This document shows, in pieces, positions 31,569-43,349 of a stretch of 64,000 nucleotides of DNA. A model generated the notes under the pieces. It did no database searches. It had not been told where the DNA came from and saw only the letters and a list, made by a program, of their open reading frames with translations. The stretch's first letter is position 1, and the number at the start of each line of letters is the position of its first letter. Location: the NCBI RefSeq assembly GCF_050908995.1, contig NC_135118.1, positions 930,001-994,000 of the forward strand, written 5' to 3'. This DNA comes from Andrena cerasifolii (lineage: Eukaryota > Arthropoda > Insecta > Hymenoptera > Andrenidae). Position numbers and translations under genes: made by a program.

Positions 31569-32030
31569 CAGGGCTGTGGAGTCCGAGTCGGAGTTCAGAA
31601 GGAATTTCTGATTACCGGAGTCGGAGTCCAAAAAATATATGCCGACTCCAACACCGACTCCATATTAGCAAATTTTATAAAAATCCGAGTCTGTTGAGGT
31701 CTACTCTAAAGTACTGTACTTTATTGAAATAAAAAGTGCTTCAATGGCTATTGAATGTATTAGTTAAATTTAAAGTTTTTTTTTCATTATCGGTTCTTTC
31801 CTTTATTTGCCTTTTTCTGTTAGCGTAGCTTTAGTTTTTTATACTGTAGATATATAATATATACAAACATACTGTATATTAAATATTAGTAATTTAGTTA
31901 CACACATACACACGCACGCACGCACGCACACACACACACAACTAAACTCCGACCCCGAGTCCGACTCCTGCATCTATTATAAATGCAGGAGTCGGAGTCG
32001 GGAGGTTTGACTGCCGACTCCGCAGCCCTG
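31569..32030. mobile_element. 462-bp hAT-type MITE, CAGGGCTGTGGAGTC ends
   Basis: The termini CAGGGCTGTGGAGTCCGAGTCGG and CCGACTCCGCAGCCCTG are flanked by an exact 8-bp duplication GTATGTAG (31561-31568 and 32031-32038). Subterminal GAGTCGGAGTC words repeat. It includes a CA/CG microsatellite at about 31899-31940. It landed directly on the right end of the Tc1 element, so its left duplication overlaps the last Tc1 base and the TA. Confidence 0.92.
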
Positions 32031-32326
32031 GTATGTAGTAGTGAAAGAAACGGGCATAATTTTTCAAATAAGAACTTGTATACTAAAAGTTAAAAGAAAT
32101 GTAATCTTTATGTTTTATTATCATTGAAGTCATCGTTTTTTAAAAATATCTATGGAATGCTTGGAAGCTGCGGAAATATTGGGATACATTAAAAAAGACT
32201 ATTGCCTCGAATATGGTATGTTTTAAAATCAAATGTGTTTAAGTATTTTTTTTTGTCGAAGATCTGTTACAGATCTTATATTTCTGTATTAAAAGGATGC
32301 TTTATTATTTAATATTATAGTTGGCA

Positions 32327-35029
32327 ATGTTACAGGAAGAATCATTAGTATCTGAAGAAAAAATAAGTACAATAGATTCACAAGATTCGTGTGAGAATGA
32401 AATTTTGTTTCAAAAACTAAACGAACACAATATAGAAAAATTGCAAGAGATACAGAACAGTGAAGCAGTAATAAATACATTGACACAAAATGAAAATATT
32501 ACAGACGCAGGACAAAATGAAAATATTACAGACGCAGGACAAAATGAAAATATTACAATTATAGATGCAGAACCATTACATTCATTCAATTATGTTCATT
32601 ATAATTGGAATACTGTGCCGCAGCTAATATGTGAAACAAGTAGGGAATATGAATCAAGTAAATCGTGTGAAAATTTTACAAAAGGTTGTCAGTGGTCTCC
32701 AGATGGCACATGTTTATTGGTACCTTCTGAAGATTTTAAGATCAGAATTTATGAACTTCCCAGAGAATTATATTCTGCAAAAATTCATTCAGAGTTGAAG
32801 CCTATGAATTTTCCAGTAGCATTAACTATAAAGGAAGGAGGACTTATATATGATACTTGTTGGTATCCTTTCATGAATTCGTGGGAACCTGCTACTTGCT
32901 GTTTTCTAAGTACAAGTAGAGAAAGTCCCATACACCTATGGGATGCTTTTAACGGCGAATTGCGAGCAACATACCGAGCTTACAATCAGTTAGTATCATA
33001 AATGTTTGTTTCAATATTAATATTACAATTTATTCAATACTTTACACTACAAAAAAACTTAAGTAATTTCCAGTTCATTCATTGTGATATTTTATAATAT
33101 TCATAATGTCTATCCAAGAAAGAATCTAACAGTCTCTCAGAGTACTTATTTATGAATATTTTTCACTAATTTTTTGTACGATTTATTACTAACATACTTA
33201 TTGAGTACTTACAACCAGAATCTAATTTGGAAATATTTGACGAGTACTTTTATTTGTAATAAACATGATACTATCTTAACTGTCTAAATTGCATTGTGGA
33301 TAAACAAATAAGTTGTAAGCTCTCCAAGGGCACGAAAATCAATTAGCAGCTTTCTGCTTAACGAATCTCAATGGATACAAATGAATGAACGCATGCAGCG
33401 ACGCCCCGGGCAGTCGCCCTACCTGCCCCACTCTAAAGCCAGCCGTGTATACATACATATATGTATAAACAAGGATCAAATAAATATAGACATAATTATA
33501 AGTATATGTATTGATTGTTACCTAAATATTAGTACTAAATATGTGCATATGCTTATGTTTATTTATTATTATTTATTGCTATTTACAGGGTATATCGCTT
33601 AAATGAGAACACCTAAATATTTCTGCTGCTTATGAACGTACAAAAAAGCTGTTTAGGATATAATACCTATATAGCTAAAATCTAATCACTGATCTGTGCA
33701 AGTTTTCCATGTTCTGTAACGTAATTCATGCTTTGAAAAGCAACGGCTATCATTTTCAATATTTGCTGCAGCTTCAGGAAATATGAATAAAATATAAATA
33801 CGTTAAGATTAAATAATTGAAATGGTACATTGTTATAGGCAATATAGGCCATTGTGTTACACCGTGTTACAGGCTATTGAATTTGTTTTCGTATCAAAAT
33901 ATTGATAACGTCGAAATCTTGAGCGAAAAGTGACTTAGACGGAAGTTTCTTTTTGTCCCTACGGCCTACCACATTGTTTCTTCCCTCAAACAGTTGAACT
34001 TGCCTTAAGTAGTTTTTTTCATATATCCATAAACAATGGAGATATTTAAGCTGTCCCATTTCAGTAATCTACTCTATACATATGTATATATTATTATAAG
34101 ATAAAAAATAGTCTATGTAAAACTTTTAGTTTAAGTTCTGTGTAGAAATTCTAAAATTGATTATTTTACTGCATTAGGGTTGATGAAGTGGAGGCTTCAA
34201 TTAGTGTTCAGTTTATTGATTCGGCCAGAGAAATATGGGCTGGTTTTAAAAACACCTTGAGAGTTTTTAACGTGGAACGCCCAGGACGTCAAATCAATAC
34301 TATTCAATTCAAGAAAGACTTTCCAAATGCCACAGGATTAGTTTCTTGCATTCGAGAAAATCCAATTATGCCAGGATTAGTTGCTTTTGGCACATATTCT
34401 AAATATATTGGTAATTCTGATATTCACATACATACATATAATTACAGACACATCAATAATGTTATAGGATTGTGGGTTACATATGTATTTATGGTTATAT
34501 TTTTAGGCTTGTATAGAGACGGACCATTATGTTCTTTTAAGACAGGAAGTGGTGTAACTCAAATAGAATTTAGTCCTTGTGGAACAAAATTGTTTTCAGT
34601 TGTTAGAAAGAATAGTGAATTTTTATGCTGGGACCTTCGTAATCCAGGTATTGTACTGTACTCTCTTCAAGGACGTCAGTCTAATACAAACCAGAAAATA
34701 CAATTCAGTGTCATCTCTGATGGAAAGCAAATAATCTCAGGTATGTTGACGAAGAATTTTATGACAAAACAATTGAAACTAATAAAAACGATATTCGTTT
34801 TATGTTGTTAGGTGGTACAGATGGAAACGTTGCACTCTGGGAATTACAGCAAAGTACAGATTACACAGATTTTAATGTAATGTATAAAATAAAGTTATCT
34901 CATGATTGTATAAATGGAGTATGTTTACACAGAAGTTTACCAATAATTGCTACTAGTACAGGGCAAAGACTATGTGACAATACAATACAGTACAGAGATA
35001 ATAATGTTCGACTGTGGTGTGTTTCTTAA
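32327..35029 (+). CDS. WRAP53: WRAP53/TCAB1-like WD40 protein, four coding exons
   Basis: Coding exons 32327-32988, 34178-34410, 34507-34740 and 34812-35029 give 448 residues. The joins are phase-consistent: donors GTTAGT, GTAATT and GTATGT; acceptors TTAG. The first 70 or so residues are acidic and carry a 9-residue repeat (GQNENITDA-like). The WD40 domain begins near residue 115 (FTKGCQWSPDGTCLLVPSED). Hallmarks of the family are CWYPFMNSWEP, ESPIHLWDAFNGELRATYRA, CWDLR and SLPIIATSTGQR. Known role: the protein binds the CAB box of small Cajal-body RNAs and telomerase RNA and carries them to Cajal bodies in the nucleus. An upstream ATG frame at 32152-32215 followed by GTATGT may be a 5' exon but is out of phase with 32321, so the start at 32327 is preferred. 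AATAAA follows at about 35155. Confidence 0.9.
32989..34177 (+). other. First coding intron of the WD40 gene
   Basis: 1.19 kb, AT-rich, donor GTTAGT, acceptor GCATTAG. A GC-richer patch at 33390-33450 (GCGACGCCCCGGGCAG) stands out. No open frame of note and no defined element. Confidence 0.7.
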
Positions 35030-36592
35030 TTATAATTCAGTAATATAAGTATTGCAAACGCATATTTTTTTACATTAATATATATATATATATATCGTAA
35101 ATACATTAAATTTATACATATATATATATATTCGCTCATATTCGTTATATAGACAAATAAAGGTTTAAACTTTATAAAAAAGGATTATTTATTCATTAAT
35201 ATTATACATTATTGTAAAAATTATAGGTGGCCACGAGGCCAATGGGTAGCTAACATTCGTAGCCAGTGATGCCAGAATCATGGGACGTGGGACAAATGCT
35301 TACCCTCACTGTACGGGTGTGTTCCGATTCACGCATTATAATCATAGACTGCAGAGAAAACCGTTCCGTTTCAGTCTATGCGTGCATTGGTAGCGTTGGT
35401 GGTGTTGCGTTGTTGCGTATTTTAGCGGTGATTTTAAGAACAGAACGCGGGTTGGTGCCCGTGGAGTGCTAAAGCACTCTGCTCGTGGAGTGTGCGGGAG
35501 TTTTAAATAATATAGAATTATTAACTGGCAAAACTTCAATATATTTCTTGATAGTTTTAAAGATATCCTTCAATAGTGAGAACAATTTTGGACTTTTTCG
35601 ATTGAGAGTCAGAATCGTTCTGCCGTTCCAAAGTCCTCCCTTGTTGAACTTTCCCTCCTCGAACGTGGTGCCCCTTCCATCCTTGAACGTCCTCCCAGTC
35701 CTTGGGCCAATCAAGACGGAGGATGCTCCAAATTCCAGCGGTAGGCTGTCCTGCAAATGTCCGTCGGCTCCCGTGAATCGACGTCCATCTTTCCTTCGAA
35801 TTCCGAGTGGTGGTAGAAACTCTGTCGAAGCGCGCTTTTCCGTTACACGACGGGGTGCCCACGTGGGAAGAGAAAGTAGGCTCCGCTCCAAAGATCGAGC
35901 GAACAACCCTTGAAAGAAATTTGATTTCCTTCGCGTCGCCACACTTCTAGAGTCAATCAACACTCCTAAAGACTAACAAAGGACAAGGCCTTCTCAAGAG
36001 TTTACGTGACTTAGAAGAAACTCGTGATTCGTTTCGGAGTCTGTTAATTGACGTCCTCTTCCTGTTTTCGAGTTCTGTCCAAGATCTTTCCCATGTATGC
36101 CACCCGCATCGCGCATCCTTAATAATACTTTCTCAATCATACGAAACATCGGCTTTCAAATTTCGCTCCTAATTTACCTATCGATTATATACATTTTCGT
36201 GGCTACGTTCGCGTGATCACGCAACAGCGTACCGCGCAACCTCATATTGGTAGCAATGCGTTTTTCACTAAATAAGGATTTAGGGTTGCTGCTAGAAAGT
36301 TGTCTGCCATGATAAATGGCCGGAGTTCAAACTCGACTTTTTTCTTAGAGGAATTATAAATTGATCTTGTGAAAGTAAAAGGAAAGACATTGTAATTGCG
36401 TTCATTTTATATTTATTATAATGTGTTAGATTTATTATATTGTCATTAAGAATATTTGTACGCGTCGTATGTTTAATTATTTAAATCATGGCCGGGGCGT
36501 TGTATGCTCGTTCAACGACAGCGAAACCAATAACATGATTTGACTTTCGATTTTTTGCCCCGCTTAAATGTAGCCCACTCGTTAAAAACCTT
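35030..36592. other. No supported gene
   Basis: AT microsatellites at 35079-35130 flank the end of the WD40 gene. From 35230 to 35990 composition is higher in GC, with open frames on both strands that lack an ATG start and known motifs. I see nothing else. Confidence 0.4.
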
Positions 36593-37258
36593 CCCTGATA
36601 ACCAGATCAGGCAGCAGGATCTGCCGGCAGCTGCGATGCAGCCTACGTCCGCATTCAGCTACGGTTCTGCCGGCAGGGTCTGCTTGTCAGGGTCTGCCGG
36701 CAGATCGACGGCAGATCGACGGCAGGTCCTGCTGCTCGCCTGACACATCCAACAGCGACATCTGAAGGCCACAATTGCCAAAGAATTTCCTACGCGTGAC
36801 GTCACATGGACCAACGTGCATCCCCACCCCACATGACCAACAAGCAGATTCTACAGTTTATTAAATAATTAATTCTACTTATTTCAAAAAGTATTTATTC
36901 TTTCTTTAATAATATACAGGATCAGTGATTACAATTGTTACAAAATAATATAAGCGCATATAAATCCAAAGAGGGACTTTCAACATTTACATTTACAAAT
37001 CCGCGTCCCGTAACCACTGGTACCTAGTAGGGGCGATATCAGGAAATTTCATTCAGTATTTTCGACTTTTTTTTGTGTAGAATCATCATGTTCCGCGTTG
37101 TGTTAGGGCTGAAAACAAATACAATATTAGCATAAAATTAAACGTAACGTATGAATAAACAGAATACATGCGATACTTACTTCAGCTCCATCTCCACACA
37201 GTACACAGTCTAGGCGATCATACATGCTCCTGCGAACATTAAAATTTATAAGAAAATA

Positions 37259-38608
37259 CCCTGATAGCCATCTGCCTGCAGTCTGCCGGCAGATTGACAG
37301 CAGGGTCTGCCAGGAGAGTGCAGGATCTGCCGGCAGCTGCGATGCAGCCTACGTCCGCATTCAGCTACGGTTCTGCCGGCAGGGTCTGCTTGTCAGGGTC
37401 TGCCGGCAGATCGACGGCAGATCGACGGCAGGTCCTGCCGGCAGATCGACGGCAGATCGACGGCAGGTCCTGCTGCTCGCCTGACACATCCAACAGCGCC
37501 ATCTGAAGGCCACAATTGCCAAAGAATTTCCTACGCGTGACGTCACATAGACTTATTTCAAAAAGTATTTATTCTTTCTTTAATAATATACAGGATCAGT
37601 GATTACAATTGTTACAAAATAATATAAGCGCATATAAATCCAAAGAGGGACTTTCAACATTTACATTTACAAATCCACGTCCCGTAACCACTGGTACCTA
37701 GTAGGGGCGATATCAGGAAATTTCATTCAGTATTTTCGACTTCTTTTTTGTGTAGAATCATCATGTTCCGCGTTGTGTTAGCGCTGAAAACAAATACAAT
37801 ATTAGCATAAAATTAAACGTAACGTATGAATAAACAGAATACATGCGATACTTACTTCAGCTCCATCTCCACACAGTACACAGTCTAGGCGATCATACAT
37901 GCTCCTGCGAACATTAAAATTTATAAGAAAATACCCTGATAGCCATCTGCCTGCAGTCTGCCGGCAGATTGACAGCAGGGTCTGCCAGGAGAGTGCAGGA
38001 TCTGCCGGCAGCTGCGATGCAGCCTACGTCCGCATTCAGCTACGGTTCTGCCGGCAGGGTCTGCTTGTCAGGGTCTGCCGGCAGATCGACGGCAGATCGA
38101 CGGCAGGTCCTGCCGGCAGATCGACGGCAGATCGACGGCAGGTCCTGCTGCTCGCCTGACACATCCAACAGCGCCATCTGAAGGCCACAATTGCCAAAGA
38201 ATTTCCTACGCGTGACGTCACATAGACTTATTTCAAAAAGTATTTATTCTTTCTTTAATAATATACAGGATCAGTGATTACAATTGTTACAAAATAATAT
38301 AAGCGCATATAAATCCAAAGAGGGACTTTCAACATTTACATTTACAAATCCACGTCCCGTAACCACTGGTACCTAGTAGGGGCGATATCAGGAAATTTCA
38401 TTCAGTATTTTCGACTTCTTTTTTGTGTAGAATCATCATGTTCCGCGTTGTGTTAGCGCTGAAAACAAATACAATATTAGCATAAAATTAAACGTAACGT
38501 ATGAATAAACAGAATACATGCGATACTTACTTCAGCTCCATCTCCACACAGTACACAGTCTAGGCGATCATGCATGCTCCTGCGAACATTAAAATTTATA
38601 AGAAAATA
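37259..38608. repeat. Two adjacent 675-bp tandem units
   Basis: 37259-37933 and 37934-38608 are spaced exactly 675 bp and nearly identical. The outer copy (from 36593) differs: it lacks the first 50 or so bases after the terminus and keeps an extra stretch of about 70 bp (GGACCAACGTGCATCCCC...) that the inverted right copy also has, so copies 2 and 3 share a deletion and are the more recent duplicates. Confidence 0.88.
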
Positions 38609-39147
38609 TGTCTTAAATTATTATCTACTAAACAAGACTCTGAACATTCGCACTTCGCGCATAACCCTACTTTTCTGTCTTCTAGATAATGCGAATCTCG
38701 ATGTCCGCGACGTAGATAATTAGAAATTATTCAATTCCATAATTACGTTTGCCTTCTGGATACGCCGAGATGATTTGTTTGAATATTGATGGATGAGATT
38801 ACTTAGAATATTCTTTGAGCGTACGTCTTCAAGCACAACGGGCAACGGGTGCCACTTCCAGTTTTCGAGGTCTGAGGTGGCAGTCACTGGCGGTGGCAGT
38901 CAGTGCCGGCAAAATCGAAGAATATTCCAAGTAATTTCATCCATCAACATCCAGACAAAGCATCTCGTCGTATCCAGAAGGCAAACGTAATTATGGAATT
39001 GAATAATTTCTAATTATCTACGTCGCGGACATCGAGATTCGCATTATCTAGAAGACAGAAAAGTAGGGTTATGCGCGAAGTGCGAATGTTCAGCGTTTTG
39101 TTTAGTAGATAATAATTTAAGACATATTTTCTTATAAATTTTAATGT

Positions 39148-39490
39148 TCGCAGGAGCATGTATGATCGCCTAGACTGTGTACTATGTGGAGATGGAGCTG
39201 AAGTAAGTATCGCATGTATTCTGTTTATTCATACGTTACGTTTAATTTTATGCTAATATTGTATTTGTTTTCAGCGCTAACACAACGCGGAACATGGTGA
39301 TTCTACACAAAAAAGAAGTCGAAAATACTGAATGAAATTTCCTGATATCGCCCCTACTAGGTACCAGTGGTTACGGGACGTGGATTTGTAAATGTAAATG
39401 TTGAAAGTCCCTCTTTGGATTTATATGCGCTTATATTATTTTGTAACAATTGTAATCACTGATCCTGTATATTATTAAAGAAAGAATAAA
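39148..39490 (+). other. Mini transcription unit in fold-back arm
   Basis: In the right arm an ATG frame (about 39158) reads MYDRLDCVLCGDGAE to a donor GTAAGT (39204). An acceptor TTGTTTTCAG lies about 70 bp on, and the second exon closes in phase within about 8 codons. AATAAA is near 39485. The inverted left copies carry the same signals on the minus strand. It may be the tail of a lost transposase gene with a CxxC motif; the coding value is unproven. Confidence 0.3.
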
Positions 39491-39831
39491 TACTTTTTGA
39501 AATAAGTAGAATTAATTATTTAATAAACTGTAGAATCTGCTTGTTGGTCATGTGGAGTAGGGATGCACGTTGGTCCATGTGACGTCACGCGTAGGAAATT
39601 CTTTGGCAATTGTGGCCTTCAGATGGCGCTGTTGGATGTGTCAGGCGAGCAGCAGGACCTGCCGTCGATCTGCCGTCGATCTGCCGGCAGACCCTGACAA
39701 GCAGACCCTGCCGGCAGAACCGTAGCTGAATGCGGACGTAGGCTGCATCGCAGCTGCCGGCAGATCCTGCGCTCTCCTGGCAGACCCTGCTGTCAATCTG
39801 CCGGCAGACTGCAGGCAGATGGCTATCAGGG

Positions 39832-40220
39832 TTTTTAATTTTGTTTTGCCGTAGAAACAGAAATAACGACGCCGGTCATTTTTTTCCGTTCTGGAACGTA
39901 GAACAGTCTACACGTTTATTTTGAGTTTGTTACATTTTCATTTCATTTCATCATCTATAAGTTGTACAAATAAATATATTAACAGTTAAATTACAAGAAC
40001 ATAGTTTTTCCTTTATAATTGAATTGAATTGCTACTACGAAGACGCAATTCCGAGCAAAGTGGTTCTGCGCTTCACGGGCATCAACCCAGCTCTTAGGAC
40101 CATCGCCGGACCGCAGGACCACGCAACAGTGGCACACAGGATTCTCTAGAATTCTAGTGCAGTTCACGCACGCATGCGTATTTGTCTCTTTACGTACGCT
40201 TTGAAAAACATACACCAAAT
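39832..40220. other. No gene seen
   Basis: AT-rich sequence; short open frames without recognisable content. Confidence 0.4.
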
Positions 40221-40475
40221 TACATGACAATAAATGTTTATTGGATATTTCGTTCTTTTACGCTACATTTGTCAACTTTTTATGACTTAACATCCTTCCA
40301 AAATATTATTGTTACGCTGCAACGGTATCTTTATGAAATCGAGTATAACATATAGGTTATATTTTCTGCCACTTCGAGGAGCGGATTTTCTGTCCTCGAA
40401 GTGACAGAAATTATAACCTATATACTACATGACAATAAATTTTTATTGGATATTTCTTTCTTTTACGCTACATTG
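40221..40475. repeat. 50-bp direct repeats flanking a hairpin
   Basis: TACATGACAATAAATGTTTA... at 40221-40270 recurs at 40426-40475 with few mismatches. Between them TATAGGTTATATTTTCTGCC (40351) folds on its complement (40393-40422) around the mirrored words ACTTCGAGGA and TCCTCGAAGT. It looks like a hairpin element that duplicated its flank, or a slippage product. Confidence 0.7.
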
Positions 40476-40510
40476 GTGAACTTATCATATTTTTTTTATT
40501 AATTTAACAG

Positions 40511-40763
40511 TTTCCCCTCTTCTTTTATAAAGAAAAATCATGGCCGGAATTACCCCACGTTAATTCCGTTGTTTGGCTATCGCTTGAACGTGGCTGGGAA
40601 TTTGTATGTAATCGATATGTACGCAGGAGCGAGATTTGAAACGGAGGATGAGGAAGAGTTTATTGTCAGGACTCATAAATACGTAGAGCGCATTGTGTTT
40701 CTCGAGGGTTTTTCCGTGCTAGTTTTTGAACCTGACCTTACAATGCTGGTAGCTGATGCTTGA
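40511..40763 (+). CDS. Possible exon or fragment, unrecognised acidic protein
   Basis: A frame opens after a good acceptor (TTTAATTTAACAG... ends 40510) and runs to TGA at 40761-40763. It has no ATG before the middle of the frame. The second half reads ETEDEEEFIVRTHKYVERIV then FSVLVFEPDLTMLVADA. It could be a terminal exon or part of the neighbouring mobile DNA. I do not recognise it. Confidence 0.2.
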
Positions 40764-40932
40764 ACTCAGAAGGTGTGCGAGAACCTGGGATTGCATTCAA
40801 TAGCTTTTAAAATTACAGTTAGGCCAGGCGAGGATAATAAATAGCTTAACTTTTCCTTCCACATCTGCGTGCTAAATTTCGTCGAGCGGGCAGCGGTCGT
40901 TTCGTAAAACCATTTAAAATTCTGTCTTCGCT

Positions 40933-40978
40933 CAGAGGTGTAAGATGCGAAGATTTCCGACTGCAGCGCCGCTTGCGG
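40933..40978 (+). repeat. Solo hAT terminus
   Basis: Begins CAGAGGTGTAAGATGCG and matches the inverted end at 19657-19702. No transposase follows. It marks a second, degraded or non-autonomous copy of the same hAT family. Confidence 0.65.
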
Positions 40979-40989
40979 TAGAGCGAGGA

Positions 40990-41618
40990 AGTTTTGATAG
41001 TTTTCATTCGGTCCGTACTCTATTCAGTGATGCTAAAGTTAATGGCCGGAGTATCGAGAATTTCCCCCACCATGCACATACACAACTCCACGATCCGCGC
41101 GTACGTGAGCCCAGCGCTTCGGATGACTTCGGACAATTTCGGGAGTTGAGAGGGACGGTGAATATGAGCCTTTCTCTCTCGCTCTTGAAACGTGGAGATT
41201 GTAGTGCCGGCAAGGCTGCCGTTCGGGGATCTTTCGTCTTAGTTACTCATGCCGTACAGTAGTAAGACAATGGGGATTCTAGACCAGGTCCTCCGAGGGG
41301 AGCGCGGGACGGGGGGAAGTGAGGGCGCGCGGGGGAGCGCGGCGGAGAGAAACATGGGCGCGGGGCCTGCGGGGAGAGGAAGACCGGGTGCGTGCGCACG
41401 AGCCGCGGAGTGGGGGAAGCCGTAATCGTGGAGGGGATCAGTCTGGGCCGAACCGCCGCGGAGGCCTCTCCAGACCTGGCCCACCGTCGGAAATTTTTCA
41501 GAGGGAGGCATTGACCCCCAAAAAATCTCTTTCAGAACTTAGCCCACCTGAAAATTTTTTCAGACCTAACCCAGGGTGGGCACTGTCCTAGAAATTTTTT
41601 TCCAAATCAATATGCATC
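40990..41618. other. No gene seen
   Basis: A GC-rich block (41280-41460, GGGGAGCGCGG-like) is followed by short repeats of CAGACCTAACCCA-type. Open frames here are composition-driven. Confidence 0.35.
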
Positions 41619-41912
41619 AGAAATTGTTTCGGACGATGTCGGGAAAGATCGGCGTTTTTCGACACCGCGTCTTCGAGGGAAAGAGACGGAGCATTACTTT
41701 AAACTTAAAATTCTAGGAGGGAAAGGGACACCACTACATAGGGGATATAATCGCGTGCATTCTAAAGCTAACAGTATTTCAAAGCGTTCCGATTTAACGT
41801 CGCTGCGTTTCGCGCGATCTCGCGTAATTCGACTCCTCTGGAGCAGCCGTGCAGGGTGATGTCACTAGGCAGCGCGAAGAACGAAATAGAATTATGCAGC
41901 GTCAGCAGAAAT
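41619..41912 (+). repeat. Left terminal inverted repeat of Polinton-like element
   Basis: Starts AGAAATTGTTTCGGACGATG. It contains about 90 bp near 41680-41770 that the right copy lacks. Confidence 0.7.
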
Positions 41913-42112
41913 CTTTTTTCTCAACGCAGAGAAATAATAATTATTGAAACGGCGAATCTTAAAAATTAGGCGGTGAGAGGAGGAACACGGGTAAATAAAA
42001 TTGAGAAAAAATATATGTTTAAGAAATATATATTGTTACATATAATAATATGAAAGAATAATATGAAGGAATAATATGGAATTTAGAAAAAAATAATTAA
42101 AATTTATTTGGC

Positions 42113-42631
42113 TTAATTATCCCACTCAATCACATCATCAGCAAATAGATTAGTTAATGGTAAATCCATAGGAACTTGCACAGGGTCAGTTTGAACTGCA
42201 ACAACACTAGCCCGAAGCCCCGATACTTTATTCCTATAGGTATCAAAATCAATATTTTCCGCTTTGACGTTTCGCCAAGCCACACTCTTTGGATGATACG
42301 CATGATTATTCCGAGATATAGTTATTTGTACATTATCATCATCATCGAAATCGCCTAAAAACGTTTGTTGTTCACATCGATGCATCCAATATTCCTCATC
42401 ATCCTCGAAGTAGTCGTGTATTGGATTATCGCATTTTTTAAAAACTTTTAAAAAAATGTCGCCATCCTGATTAGCTTCCGCCTCATAATGTTCTGCACAT
42501 CGAATTGCTTCGGTTTGAACCGCAACTTTTCGACAGGCCACATACATTTTCGGGCTGGATGAATGGATAACTGCCGCAGCAGCGGTGATCGTAGCGGTAG
42601 CCCGACGTTTCAAATTCATGGGCAATGACAT
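42113..42631 (-). CDS. Acidic protein with two VAVQTD motifs, unknown function
   Basis: 172 codons from the first true ATG at 42631; the frame extends 18 codons further up without an ATG. An Ala/Thr-rich N-terminus is followed by RKVAVQTEAIR, an acidic centre (DYFEDDEEYW, GDFDDDDNVQ) and a second VVAVQTDPVQV near residue 155. The frame closes with TAA at 42113. The doubled motif suggests an internal repeat or a short interaction motif. It lies just inside the left inverted repeat. I do not know the family; a virion or DNA-binding accessory protein of the element is only a guess. Confidence 0.5.
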   Translation of the reverse strand: MSLPMNLKRRATATITAAAAVIHSSSPKMYVACRKVAVQTEAIRCAEHYEAEANQDGDIFLKVFKKCDNPIHDYFEDDEEYWMHRCEQQTFLGDFDDDDNVQITISRNNHAYHPKSVAWRNVKAENIDFDTYRNKVSGLRASVVAVQTDPVQVPMDLPLTNLFADDVIEWDN

Positions 42632-43349
42632 AATCTGAAACCGATTTTTCTTATAATTCTCAAAGTTACTAACACAAAGATTCACTAAAAATATGGCAAT
42701 GGAAACTTACGGTATTAATCGATGTATTTCGTGTATATTGCAAGGCGGACGATATCCTTTAAAGCGATCTCGCTTACAATAACACTTTGATGCGATAGTC
42801 TTCGATGTAACTGCAATCCACTCAGATGCAATAAATTTTAAAACGTTTCTTGTAGTAACGTATGACCTGACCAATGCAGTAGCATGAGAGAACTGATTTC
42901 ACGTGGGCATTCCATAATCACACATACGAAAACATATAGCAATAATTATTCATCGTTGCGTTCGTGTAACGTACCGCTCACCTGCATTTTCACTGACCAT
43001 CCGCTCCTGCCATGCATACATCTTCTTCGAATTATTGATGGGCCATCCTCTCTTTTTTCTTCTTCGAACTCATCGTCTTCCCATTCTTCTTTCGACACAT
43101 CATTCAACTACACCATGTCACTCTGAACGGGTATTGAACGGGTTTGAACGGGTATCGAACGGTTATTGAACGGCTTTGATCGCGTATCGAACGTGCATCG
43201 TACCACTTCTACATAATAATTATAACTATCGTCTTAATCTAGCGTACATCACATGCAGGCGGTTGGCTTGGGGAGGGTGAAGAAAAACAGTTTTATATGC
43301 ATTAAAGATTCATTAATTTATTTTACGTATTTCTCTCCGCGCAGCGGCG

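Larger units (their letters stand above)
36593..39831. mobile_element. 3.2-kb fold-back element with CTGCCGGCAG palindromes
   Basis: The outer ends are CCCTGATAACCAGATC (36593) and GGCTATCAGGG (ending 39831). The left side has three successive copies of a unit (36593-37258, 37259-37933, 37934-38608); the right side has one inverted copy (about 39105-39831). The centre (38609-39104) is itself palindromic, with ACGTTTGCCTTCTGGAT at 38745 and its complement at 38972. GATCGACGGCAGATCGACGG and CTGCCGGCAG repeat many times. No transposase. I found no target duplication. Confidence 0.85.

Noticed and set aside
32152..32215. First coding exon of the WD40 gene
   Set aside because: ATG and GTATGT donor exist, but the join to the acceptor at 32320 is out of phase; may be 5' untranslated.
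35469..35963. 164-codon minus-strand open frame downstream of the WD40 gene
   Set aside because: Starts at GTG, has no ATG, no known motif, and overlaps an equally long plus-strand frame; composition-driven.
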